From positions 1 to 14,200 of the forward strand of contig DAOUEU010000135.1 of the NCBI GenBank assembly GCA_034430255.1: a DNA stretch of 14,200 nucleotides. Reading direction: 5' to 3'. The number at the start of each line of letters is the position of its first letter. The first letter of the stretch is position 1. The translations under genes were made by a program, and so were the position numbers. This DNA is from DATKYK01 sp034430255. Its GTDB lineage: Bacteria; Chloroflexota; Dehalococcoidia; E44-bin15. The notes beneath the pieces were generated by a model, which was not told the DNA's origin, made no database searches, and worked only from the letters and a program-made list of their open reading frames with translations. Shown here piece by piece: positions 6,355 to 13,264 of this stretch.

Positions 6355-7380
6355 TTGTCCGAAATCGTGAATCCCCAAATAGAATGTGCCGAGATCTCTG
6401 ATAAATATGGCCGCTTTATTACCGAGCCTCTTGAGAGAGGTTCTGGTATTACCATAGGGAATGCCATGCGCAGGGTACTGCTAAGCTCACTACCTGGCGC
6501 AGCGATAACTTGTGTCAGTATCGAGGGAGTTCAGCATGAGTTCTCCACCGTACCAAACATGAAAGAGGATACTATAGAATTTATGTTGAATGTCAAGAAG
6601 ATCAGGCTCCGTCCACTCTCATCTGCTGGTGGAAAACTGAACCTGAGAGCCGAGGGCGAGGGTAACGTTTTGGCCGGTGATATCGAGCCATCGGCCGAGT
6701 TCGAGGTGGTGAATCCCGATCTTCACCTAGCCACCCTAGATTCCCCCGAGGCTAAACTGATCGCGGAATTCAATGTAGAACAGGGCAAAGGATATCGGCC
6801 TGCAAGCCAGGGCTACCAGCCTGCAGGCTATGGCGATGGTCTTCCCCTCGGGGTGCTTCCCATGGATGCAGTCTTCACCCCCGTGCGCAAGGTCAACTAT
6901 AATATCGAGACCATTAACATGGGGCAACTCAGCTACGAGAGATTGGTCCTCGATGTGTGGACCGATGGCACCATATCACCAGTTGAAGCTTTAAGCCATA
7001 GCGCTCAGCTATTAATCGAACAGTTCCAGCTATTTTATGAACTCGCCAAAGTCCCGTTGCGGGTGGGAGAAAAACAGCCTCGTCTCCCCATACCTCTGGA
7101 ACAATATAATATGCCTATTGAGGAGCTTGGCCTTTCCGTGCGTACTTCTAACTGCCTGAAGCGGGCTGGTATCACAAAGACAGGGGAGCTTTTTGAGAAG
7201 AGTGAGCAAGAATTGCTGAACATAAATAATTTCGGAAGGAAGACGCTGGAGGAGTTGATGGGACAACTCCGGGCGAAGGGTCTAATCTCAGAGGATAGTG
7301 AAGAAGAGAAGTGGAACAAGGCAGAGGATGAGGCAGCGGAAGATGCGGCGATGCAAGATGAACCAGCGGAGGGTTTTTAG
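6355..7380 (+). CDS. rpoA: DNA-directed RNA polymerase subunit alpha
   Basis: The 341-residue alpha subunit dimerises to assemble RNA polymerase and contacts upstream promoter DNA and activators. The N-terminal domain shows FITEPLERGSGITIGNAMRR (21-40), LLSSLPGAAIT (42-52), GVQHEFSTVPNMKEDT (58-73) and PVRKVNYNIE (176-185). The C-terminal domain (about 256-310) has LGLSVRTSNCLKRAGI and NFGRKTLEEL, including the DNA-contacting Arg263, Asn266 and Lys296 positions. The start is TTG after a strong GGAGGT. Two oddities stand out: a tandem 7-residue repeat GYRPASQ/GYQPAGY at 146-159, and an acidic tail after residue 311. The alpha gene between rpsD and rplQ is the standard order. Confidence 0.98.
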   Translation: MSEIVNPQIECAEISDKYGRFITEPLERGSGITIGNAMRRVLLSSLPGAAITCVSIEGVQHEFSTVPNMKEDTIEFMLNVKKIRLRPLSSAGGKLNLRAEGEGNVLAGDIEPSAEFEVVNPDLHLATLDSPEAKLIAEFNVEQGKGYRPASQGYQPAGYGDGLPLGVLPMDAVFTPVRKVNYNIETINMGQLSYERLVLDVWTDGTISPVEALSHSAQLLIEQFQLFYELAKVPLRVGEKQPRLPIPLEQYNMPIEELGLSVRTSNCLKRAGITKTGELFEKSEQELLNINNFGRKTLEELMGQLRAKGLISEDSEEEKWNKAEDEAAEDAAMQDEPAEGF

Positions 7381-7383
7381 CAG

Positions 7384-7737
7384 ATGAGGCACCACATTGC
7401 CGGCAGAAAGCTATCCAGGCCAACAGGTCACCGGGTTACAATGTATCGAAACCTGGTAACCGACCTTTTAAAATATGGAAGGATAGTGACCACTGAGGCC
7501 AAGGCGAAAGAGGTTCAGGGCATGTCAGACAGGATAATCACCCTGGGAAAGGGAGGCAGCCTGCATAACCGCCGTCAGGCTCTGGCCTTTGTAACCGATA
7601 AGGAGGTGGTAGCAAAGGTTTTCAATGAACTTGCCCCTAGATATGCCCAGCGGCCGGGTGGCTATACCAGGATAACTAAATTTGGACCCCGTCGTGGAGA
7701 TGGAGCACCAATGGTGCAACTGGAATTGGTGGAGTAA
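7384..7737 (+). CDS. rplQ: 50S ribosomal protein L17 (bL17)
   Basis: The 117-residue bL17 is of usual length and is bacteria-specific, lying near the peptide exit tunnel. It begins with the diagnostic MRHHIAGRKLSRPTGHRV, where family members usually have MRHRxxGRKLgRxxsHR. It continues MYRNLVTDLLKYGRIVTTEAKAKE as two segments and ends in a basic GGYTRITKFGPRRGDGAPM region. The ATG follows GGAGGG (7368-7373) at 10 bases and lies 3 bases after the rpoA stop. The truA ATG follows 2 bases after its stop. Confidence 0.98.
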   Translation: MRHHIAGRKLSRPTGHRVTMYRNLVTDLLKYGRIVTTEAKAKEVQGMSDRIITLGKGGSLHNRRQALAFVTDKEVVAKVFNELAPRYAQRPGGYTRITKFGPRRGDGAPMVQLELVE

Positions 7738-7739
7738 TC

Positions 7740-8486
7740 ATGACTATCGCCCTTGTCGTGGAATATGAAGGCACCAGATATCATGGATCCCAGATTCAGC
7801 CAATTGTGCCCACCATCCAGAGTGAGCTTGAGCGTGCCCTAACGATGGTTACCGGGGAGGAGATTCGTACTTCATATGCTGGCCGTACTGACCAGGGGGT
7901 TCACGCCAAAGGGCAGGTAGTCGCCTTTCACACGGATTCCCCGCTCCCCCCAAACACCATCGCCCGCGCGCTGAACCATTACCTGCCAGATGATATTGCC
8001 GTTAGAAATTCTTATATGGTAGACTATGCTTTCGACCCGCGAAGAGATGCCTTGAGCCGGGAGTACTGCTACTACATCTGGAATAGCCGGAGCCCTTCCC
8101 CTCTCTTGAGACGTAGTGCCTTTTTTGTTCCCAGGCCCCTCGATATTGCGGCTATGAACGAAGCTTGCCAGGCTATTCTGGGAACACATGATTTTGCCCC
8201 TTTTGCCAGCTGCCTAAACGGTAATAGAAATACGGTGCGTACCGTTTATAAGGCGATGGTAACGAGTGAGGGCGATCTGGTTAGCTTCAACATTGTGGCC
8301 AACTCCTTCTTAACCCATCAGGTACGTAATACAACGGGTGCCCTGGTGAATGTGGGGCTGGGAAAGAGCGATGTGGCAACCTTTTATGAGATTCTTAAGT
8401 CAAAAAAGCCATCTACAGCGGGGCCTACTCTACCACCACATGGGTTGTGTCTTTTGAAGGTTAATTACCCCGGAGAGGTGAAGTGA
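7740..8486 (+). CDS. truA: tRNA pseudouridine(38-40) synthase TruA
   Basis: The enzyme isomerises uridines 38-40 in the tRNA anticodon stem-loop. The 248-residue product has the usual TruA length. It begins with VEYEGTRYHGSQIQP (residues 7-21), has the catalytic Asp51 in YAGRTDQGVHAKGQVVAF, and further conserved blocks FDPRRDALSREYCYYIWN and, near the C-terminus, FLTHQVRNTTGALVNVG. The ATG has GGAG (7731-7734) 5 bases upstream. The stop overlaps the rplM GTG by 4 bases (GTGA). An rplQ-truA-rplM-rpsI order is common in Firmicutes and Chloroflexota. Confidence 0.96.
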   Translation: MTIALVVEYEGTRYHGSQIQPIVPTIQSELERALTMVTGEEIRTSYAGRTDQGVHAKGQVVAFHTDSPLPPNTIARALNHYLPDDIAVRNSYMVDYAFDPRRDALSREYCYYIWNSRSPSPLLRRSAFFVPRPLDIAAMNEACQAILGTHDFAPFASCLNGNRNTVRTVYKAMVTSEGDLVSFNIVANSFLTHQVRNTTGALVNVGLGKSDVATFYEILKSKKPSTAGPTLPPHGLCLLKVNYPGEVK

Positions 8487-8944
8487 AGACCTATAGCACA
8501 AAATTATCAGATATCACACCCCAGTGGCATGTTTTCGATGCCACAGGAAAAACCCTGGGGCGACTGGCATCAGAGGTAGCCACCCTGCTCCAGGGCAAAC
8601 ATAAACCAATATATGCCCCTCACCTTAATACCGGCGATTTTGTTATCGTGTTAAATGCGGCCAAGGTCAGGGTGACCGGTAAAAAAGCACAGCAAAAAAT
8701 CTATTACCGTCATTCCAATTATCCAGGCGGGCTTAGAAGAACCACCTTTGCCCATATGATGGAGACGCACCCCACCCGGGTAATCGAATCTGCCGTGAAG
8801 GGAATGATTCCCCACAATCGACTGGGACGGGATATGATGAGGAGGCTAAAGGTCTATCCAGGAGATGCACACCCCCATCAAGCTCAGGTGCAGGAATCAA
8901 AGGTAAGGGACATTCAAGAGGGAACTATCAAAAAGGGGGCGTAG
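8483..8944 (+). CDS. rplM: 50S ribosomal protein L13 (uL13)
   Basis: The 153-residue uL13 is an early-assembly large-subunit protein. It shows WHVFDATGKTLGRLASEVA (near 15-33), LLQGKHKPIYAPHLNTGDFV, the KVRVTGKK motif, YYRHSNYPGGLR, and the C-terminal AVKGMIPHNRLGRDMMRRL followed by KVYPGDAHPHQAQ. The start is GTG at 8483, overlapping the truA stop as GTGA, with GGAG (8472-8475) 7 bases upstream. About ten residues at the C-terminus (ESKVRDIQEGTIKKGA) extend past the usual core. The stop directly abuts the rpsI start. Confidence 0.98.
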   Translation: MKTYSTKLSDITPQWHVFDATGKTLGRLASEVATLLQGKHKPIYAPHLNTGDFVIVLNAAKVRVTGKKAQQKIYYRHSNYPGGLRRTTFAHMMETHPTRVIESAVKGMIPHNRLGRDMMRRLKVYPGDAHPHQAQVQESKVRDIQEGTIKKGA

Positions 8945-9340
8945 TTGAACGATAAGGGCTACTTTTGCGCTACAGGAAGAAGGAAAAATGCAGTGGCTCG
9001 GGTGAGGCTGTTTTTCGGAGCGGGAGCCATCGTGGTAAATGGCCAGCCATATGAGAAGTTATTACTTTCGGAGAGGTTTAGGAAAGCAATCCTGGAGCCG
9101 CTGGTGGCGACAGACAGCCTGGAAAGGTTCAGCGTTAGCGTTAAGGTGACCGGTGGTGGCTATGCCGGGCAGGCCGGGGCTATCCGGCACGGTATTGCCC
9201 GTGCCCTGGTGGTGGCTGATGAGAGCCTGCGTCCGCTACTTCGCAGTTACGGAATGCTTACCCGTGACCCTCGCGTGAAGGAACGAAAGAAACCTGGCCT
9301 GGTCCGTGCCCGCAAAGCAAAGCAATACACCAAGCGATAA
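8945..9340 (+). CDS. rpsI: 30S ribosomal protein S9 (uS9)
   Basis: The 131-residue uS9 is part of the small-subunit head, and its C-terminal tail contacts P-site tRNA. Motifs are CATGRRKNAVARVRLFFGAG (near 8-27), VNGQPYEKLLL, VKVTGGGYAGQAGAIRHGIA (near 68-87), LRSYGMLTRDPRVKERKK and the closing KAKQYTKR. The start is TTG at 8945, immediately after the rplM stop with no gap; AAAAGGGGGC (8931-8940) is the likely ribosome binding site. It is the last gene of the + strand cluster, and its stop is only 4 bases from the stop of the convergent acyl-CoA dehydrogenase gene. Confidence 0.97.
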   Translation: MNDKGYFCATGRRKNAVARVRLFFGAGAIVVNGQPYEKLLLSERFRKAILEPLVATDSLERFSVSVKVTGGGYAGQAGAIRHGIARALVVADESLRPLLRSYGMLTRDPRVKERKKPGLVRARKAKQYTKR

Positions 9341-9343
9341 TAT

Positions 9344-9379
9344 CTCAGACGCTCCTGGGAAGCCCCAGCCCCCTCTGAG
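9344..9379. other. Stem-loop at the convergent gene junction
   Basis: CTCAGA (9344-9349) pairs with TCTGAG (9374-9379), and inside it CTGGG (9355-9359) pairs with CCCAG (9364-9368) around an AAGC loop, with a 5x5 internal loop between the two stems. It covers the last codons of the acyl-CoA dehydrogenase gene and begins 4 bases after the rpsI stop. No T-tract follows on either strand, so it is not a standard intrinsic terminator. It may mark a transcript end for one or both converging units, which is inference. Confidence 0.4.
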
Positions 9380-10544
9380 CAATGATGTTACGCAGGATCT
9401 CCGAGGTGCCCGCAGCAATGAGCATGCCAGTTGAGTTCATATACATATCTGGCATCATCCCTCCAAGGGGAGCCCATTTTGAGCCTATCCACAGCTGCCC
9501 ATAGAGCCCCATTATCTGGGTCCCCACATTGGTAATCCGCTGAAGTGTTTCAGAAGCGAATACCTTAATCACAGGAGCTTCATAACCGGGCAACTCCCCT
9601 TTTACTTGTAGCCAAACGATTCTATAGCCAATCAAGCGGCCAATCTCGACCTCAATGGCCAGCTCCGCGAGCTCCTGCCTTATTAAGGGGTCTTTACCCA
9701 GGGACTGCCCGTTAACCTTTGTTTCCCTGGCAAAGCTCACCAGTTCCTCGACGAGCCGCCGGGCCCCACCAGTGAACATAACGCCCATGGTCCTCTCGAA
9801 GGCCATGGCAATCATAGTATTATACCAGCCGCGATTCTCCTCACCTATCAAATTACTTTTAGGGACATGGACACCGTCGAAAAAGACCTCATTAAAAGCA
9901 ATATGCCCAGCCATGTTTAAAATGGGGCGCACCGTGATGCCCCGGGTCTTCATATCGACAAGGAGGAGGCTGATGCCGTGGTGCTTCTTAGAGGCATCGG
10001 GGTCGGTCTTAACAAGCAGCCAGCCCCAATCGGCAATGTGAGCAGCGCTGGTCCATACCTTCTGCCCATTTATGATGTACTCATCACCCTTAAGTACAGC
10101 ACGGCACATCACATTGGCCATATCCGAGCCAGCGCCGGGCTCACTATACATGGTGCACCACCATTTCTCCCCGGCGGCCAGTGGCGGCAGGTGTTCATTC
10201 TTCTGTTCCTCGGTGCCCATAAGGAGCAGGGTGGGGCCAACCCAGGTTATCCCGCCTACGCCCATATCTATACCTGGCAATAGGTGATAGGCTGCCTCCT
10301 CTTTAAATATCATGTGCTTAATTGGAGAGATCTCCAGCCCGCCGTACTCCCTGGGCCAGTTCATGGCAAGCCATTTCTTCTCCCCCAGCCTCCTTGCTAC
10401 CTGCCTGGTTAATTCAAAGTTCTGGGGATCAAACTCGGTCTCCAGATCTCCCCAATGCCCTGATGGCAATGGAAGTTCATGCTTGATAAAATGTTGCACC
10501 TCACGGCGAAATGCCTCTTCCTCTGGGGTAAATTTAAAATCCAC
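9345..10544 (-). CDS. Acyl-CoA dehydrogenase family protein
   Basis: This 399-residue FAD enzyme of the acyl-CoA dehydrogenase family would introduce a 2,3-double bond into an acyl-CoA and pass electrons to an electron-transfer flavoprotein. The N-terminal helical domain runs to about 125. The middle beta domain has MYSEPGAGSDMANV (132-145) and VWTSAAHIADW (163-173), the flavin and substrate loops. The C-terminal helical domain ends AAGTSEILRNIIAQRGLGLP (377-396). Glu250 in AFERT sits where isovaleryl- and long-chain-type enzymes keep the catalytic base, while the medium-chain position holds Ala. The GTG start has AGGAAGG 9 bases upstream. Substrate is unknown. It lies 40 bases downstream of the isomerase gene, so co-transcription is likely though the functions look unrelated. 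Confidence 0.93.
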   Translation of the reverse strand: MDFKFTPEEEAFRREVQHFIKHELPLPSGHWGDLETEFDPQNFELTRQVARRLGEKKWLAMNWPREYGGLEISPIKHMIFKEEAAYHLLPGIDMGVGGITWVGPTLLLMGTEEQKNEHLPPLAAGEKWWCTMYSEPGAGSDMANVMCRAVLKGDEYIINGQKVWTSAAHIADWGWLLVKTDPDASKKHHGISLLLVDMKTRGITVRPILNMAGHIAFNEVFFDGVHVPKSNLIGEENRGWYNTMIAMAFERTMGVMFTGGARRLVEELVSFARETKVNGQSLGKDPLIRQELAELAIEVEIGRLIGYRIVWLQVKGELPGYEAPVIKVFASETLQRITNVGTQIMGLYGQLWIGSKWAPLGGMMPDMYMNSTGMLIAAGTSEILRNIIAQRGLGLPRSV

Positions 10545-10553
10545 AGCAGCGCA

Positions 10554-10560
10554 CCTTCCT
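10554..10560 (-). promoter_or_regulatory. Ribosome binding site for the acyl-CoA dehydrogenase GTG start
   Basis: Read on the minus strand, AGGAAGG lies 9 bases before the GTG at 10544-10542. It supports the GTG start, from which the protein has the normal MDFKFTPEEEAFR-type N-terminus of the family. Confidence 0.65.
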
Positions 10561-10584
10561 GCAGAAACGCTTTCTAATTAAGGA

Positions 10585-11652
10585 CTATATTTCGGCACCC
10601 GCAAGTCGTCCCTTCATATAATCGATGGCGGCCACCGGGGAGGGATCAACCTCATTAAGTAGTGCCAAGTAGTAGCTAACGTAGTCGCCAAGCAGCACCG
10701 CGCTCATCATCTGGCTCAGTAGGCTCTCGCCTTTAGCCTCCACCACTTCATAGTCGACCCCGGCATCCTTGAGGAGATCAGCGGTAATCTCGTAGCGGAT
10801 TAGGATGCGGGGGTGAAATAGGGCAGAGCGCAGCATTATCACGAAGACCTTCTGGTTAATCCATGGGGGATACCTATAGCCGACTATAGCATTGTGGTTC
10901 AGCTCAGGAAAGTATTCAGCGAAAGCCCATACCTTGCTGCATTCGTTTAACTGGGTCTTCCAGCGAAAGGCCACCTTAGAGAGAATACCTGCCCCATAAA
11001 TAGTCACCAAACGCCCCGAGAGCCTGACCGCCAGCTGCTTGGCTCGATTCGCCTCGAGCGGGATGCTCCTATCAAGATTTAGTGCTAGCTCCTCTAGAAC
11101 CCTTATAGTCTCATCTACATCCTGCTGCTCTATAGTGATAAGCCCCATCTTTTTAAAAAAGGCCAGGAGCGAAAAGAAGCTGTAGCCTAAGGCAACGCGG
11201 GGCTCAGCTTTATAGTGGAAGGTGAATACAGGAATGCCCTTTTCTAAAGAGAGGGTCTGTAATCTGCCTCCGGTTGTGATCACCAACTTCTTGGCGGTTG
11301 TCTGCAGAGCTTTGGAAAAGGCAGAGAGCGTCTCCTCGGTGTCACCGGAATAGCTGGAGGCTATGACTAGGGTCCGCTCATCTACTAATAGTGGCAGATT
11401 GTAGTCCCGATGCACCAGAACGGTAGCTTTACCCTGCATCATAGTCAGGGTGCGTACCAGGTCGCCGCCAATAGCGGAGCCCCCCATTCCGATAATGATC
11501 ACCTTGTCCACGTCGGCGTAATCGGGGGGAAGGGGGAGGTCGATAGCGCCCTGCCATGCCTTGAGACACTGCTGCGGCAGTTCGCCGATTCGCCCTATCA
11601 TATTAGAGGGATCGAATCTCTGGTAGATTTCGGGGGCATCCAGATTTGCCAT
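10585..11652 (-). CDS. Bifunctional phosphoglucose/phosphomannose isomerase
   Basis: The 355-residue SIS-domain protein resembles the archaeal-type bifunctional enzyme that interconverts fructose-6-P with glucose-6-P and mannose-6-P. Two sugar-isomerase domains are present. The first has VIIIGMGGSAIGGD (51-64) and SSYSGDTEET (99-108), the phosphate-binding loop. The region RVALGYSFF (152-160) and FPELNHN (248-254) match the family's active-site segments, and the C-terminal GDYVSYYLALL...DPSP segment with the nearby Lys is also typical. The ATG lies 3 bases after the mutase stop, so the two are probably co-translated. With the mutase and nucleotidyltransferase upstream it fits supply of mannose-1-P. 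Which activity dominates cannot be read from sequence. Confidence 0.92.
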   Translation of the reverse strand: MANLDAPEIYQRFDPSNMIGRIGELPQQCLKAWQGAIDLPLPPDYADVDKVIIIGMGGSAIGGDLVRTLTMMQGKATVLVHRDYNLPLLVDERTLVIASSYSGDTEETLSAFSKALQTTAKKLVITTGGRLQTLSLEKGIPVFTFHYKAEPRVALGYSFFSLLAFFKKMGLITIEQQDVDETIRVLEELALNLDRSIPLEANRAKQLAVRLSGRLVTIYGAGILSKVAFRWKTQLNECSKVWAFAEYFPELNHNAIVGYRYPPWINQKVFVIMLRSALFHPRILIRYEITADLLKDAGVDYEVVEAKGESLLSQMMSAVLLGDYVSYYLALLNEVDPSPVAAIDYMKGRLAGAEI

Positions 11653-11655
11653 AAT

Positions 11656-13080
11656 CTAAACCCCAGCCATCTTTCTTCCCAAAGCGAGGAGGCCCTTGAC
11701 CCGCGCTGTGCTATCGCTCTCGGCATAGATTCGCAGAATGGGCTCAGTCCCTGAAAAGCGGATAAGCAGCCAGGTGCCATCAGCCAGCAGGAAACGGAAG
11801 CCGTCGCTGGTCTCGATTCTGCTGACCGCGGTGTTATCGATATGGCTAGGCCTGCTCCTTAAGAGGCGATGGGTGATTGCCTCTCGTTCACCGGCAGGGA
11901 ATTCGATGTCAATACGCTCGAAGTAGTGGGGGCCAACCTTGCTAAAGAGGTAGTCTACAAGTTGAGACGGGCTCTTTTGCTCCCTCACCATCAGATCCAG
12001 AAAGAGGAGGCCAGAGAGTATGCCATCGCGCTCCGGCACATGGCCACGGAAGGCAAAACCGCCGCTCTCCTCACCACCGATCAGCGCATCCTCGGCAATC
12101 ATCTTTGGGGCTACGTACTTGAAGCCCACGGGGGTTTCATATACTGGCACCCCATAAAGAGCCCCCAATCTATAGAGCATACTGGTCGATGTCATCGTCT
12201 TGATGATTGCGCCACGCCTGCCGCAAACCTCTAGAAGATAGAGAGCAAGCAGGGCAAATACCTGAAGGGAGGTAAGAAATCCCCCTCGCTCATCTATGAT
12301 GCCTATGCGGTCGGCATCGCCATCCGTGGCCAGGCCAGCGCTGGCCCCTTCTCCCTTCACCCTGGCGGAAAGCTCCCCCAGGTTTGATGCTATAGGCTCA
12401 GGCTGGAGGCCAGGGAATAACGGATTTCGCTCGCCGTGTATCTCGATAACCTCCATGCTGCCTCCGCACAGAATGCGACGGAAGTATCCAATCCCCGCCC
12501 CATACATCGAATCAACTATCACCTTAAGTCCGCTCTTGCGCAGTCTCTCCAGGTCAACCAACTCCCCGATGTGGTGAAAATAGGGAGCGGTAGGGTCGAT
12601 CCTGGTCACCATTTCATTACTAATTGCCTGCCCCAACGGCATCCGCTTAACCACACCGCCAGCCTGGATCCGGGATATATTCCTCTCTAACTCGGCGATA
12701 ACCTCTGGAGAGGCACTGCAGGCGCTATTCACCTTGTACTTGAAGCCGTTCCAGGATGCTGTGTTGTGGCTGGCAGTGATTATGATGGCACCGCCAGCTT
12801 GTTTCAACAGGATGGAGTAGCTAATTACCGGGGTGGGGGCAGCATCTTTGCAAAGGTAAACCCTGATACCATTGGCGGCAACGACCTCTGAGGCGGCAGC
12901 AGCGAAGTCCTCGGAGGCAAACCTGGTATCATAACCCACGACCAGGCCATAACGGGCAAGCCCCGCACTATTAAGGTAATCGGCAACGCCCTGTGCACAT
13001 ACTCTCACGTTTTCAAAAGTGAAATCATCGGCGATAACCCCCCGCCAACCATCGGTTCCAAATATAATGGGTGTGGCCAA
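11656..13080 (-). CDS. Phosphoglucomutase/phosphomannomutase
   Basis: The roughly 474-residue alpha-D-phosphohexomutase interconverts hexose-6-phosphate and hexose-1-phosphate. All four family signatures are in order: the phosphoserine loop TASHN (Ser104), the magnesium loop DGDADR (253-258), the sugar-specificity loop GGEESGG (335-341) and the phosphate-binding RFSGTEP (440-446). The N-terminus FGTDGWRG is also standard. The start is TTG at 13080-13078 with AAAGGA 7 bases upstream, one base after the stop of the epimerase remnant. The GEESGG loop is shared by glucose- and mannose-specific members, so the call is left open, but context favours mannose-1-P production. Confidence 0.95.
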   Translation of the reverse strand: MATPIIFGTDGWRGVIADDFTFENVRVCAQGVADYLNSAGLARYGLVVGYDTRFASEDFAAAASEVVAANGIRVYLCKDAAPTPVISYSILLKQAGGAIIITASHNTASWNGFKYKVNSACSASPEVIAELERNISRIQAGGVVKRMPLGQAISNEMVTRIDPTAPYFHHIGELVDLERLRKSGLKVIVDSMYGAGIGYFRRILCGGSMEVIEIHGERNPLFPGLQPEPIASNLGELSARVKGEGASAGLATDGDADRIGIIDERGGFLTSLQVFALLALYLLEVCGRRGAIIKTMTSTSMLYRLGALYGVPVYETPVGFKYVAPKMIAEDALIGGEESGGFAFRGHVPERDGILSGLLFLDLMVREQKSPSQLVDYLFSKVGPHYFERIDIEFPAGEREAITHRLLRSRPSHIDNTAVSRIETSDGFRFLLADGTWLLIRFSGTEPILRIYAESDSTARVKGLLALGRKMAGV

Positions 13081-13081
13081 T

Positions 13082-13264
13082 TTAAATCCTTTCTCGCCAG
13101 TAGTCCAAGAGATCCTTTAGTTTCTTTTCGAAGGGGATTTGAGGCTGCCACCAGGTTAGGTTGCGGAACTTGGTGGCATCGCAGAGTTGAAGACTAGCTG
13201 TATCTATCCTGACCTCGTTACTGGCATCAGTCGTGCTAAGAAGCATATCGAGCATCCACCTCAC
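13082..13264 (-). pseudogene. Truncated NAD-dependent epimerase/dehydratase remnant, GDP-mannose 4,6-dehydratase-like C-terminus
   Basis: The 60-codon frame has no internal stop. Its N-terminal part (MLDMLLSTTD) and its end (LCDATKFRNL, then WQPQIPFEKKL and KDLLDYWRERI) look like the last 55 or so residues of extended short-chain dehydrogenases of the GDP-mannose 4,6-dehydratase kind, from memory of the family and not from a search. The Rossmann fold, YxxxK and most of the roughly 320-residue protein are missing, and a few residues seem lost before the DATKF motif. The GTG start overlaps the nucleotidyltransferase stop as GTGA, with GGGAGG just upstream; an ATG at 13255-13253 is better spaced from it. 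It is probably a deletion remnant, although translation may persist. Confidence 0.65.

Noticed and set aside
9355..9368. Intrinsic terminator for the ribosomal operon
   Set aside because: The CTGGG-AAGC-CCCAG hairpin is followed by CCCCCTCTGAG, not a run of T, on the plus strand, and by no T-run on the minus strand; kept only as a stem-loop.
9655..10283. Plus-strand open frames of 128, 101 and 71 codons
   Set aside because: They lie antisense to the acyl-CoA dehydrogenase, whose motifs are clear throughout; the plus frames show no family features.
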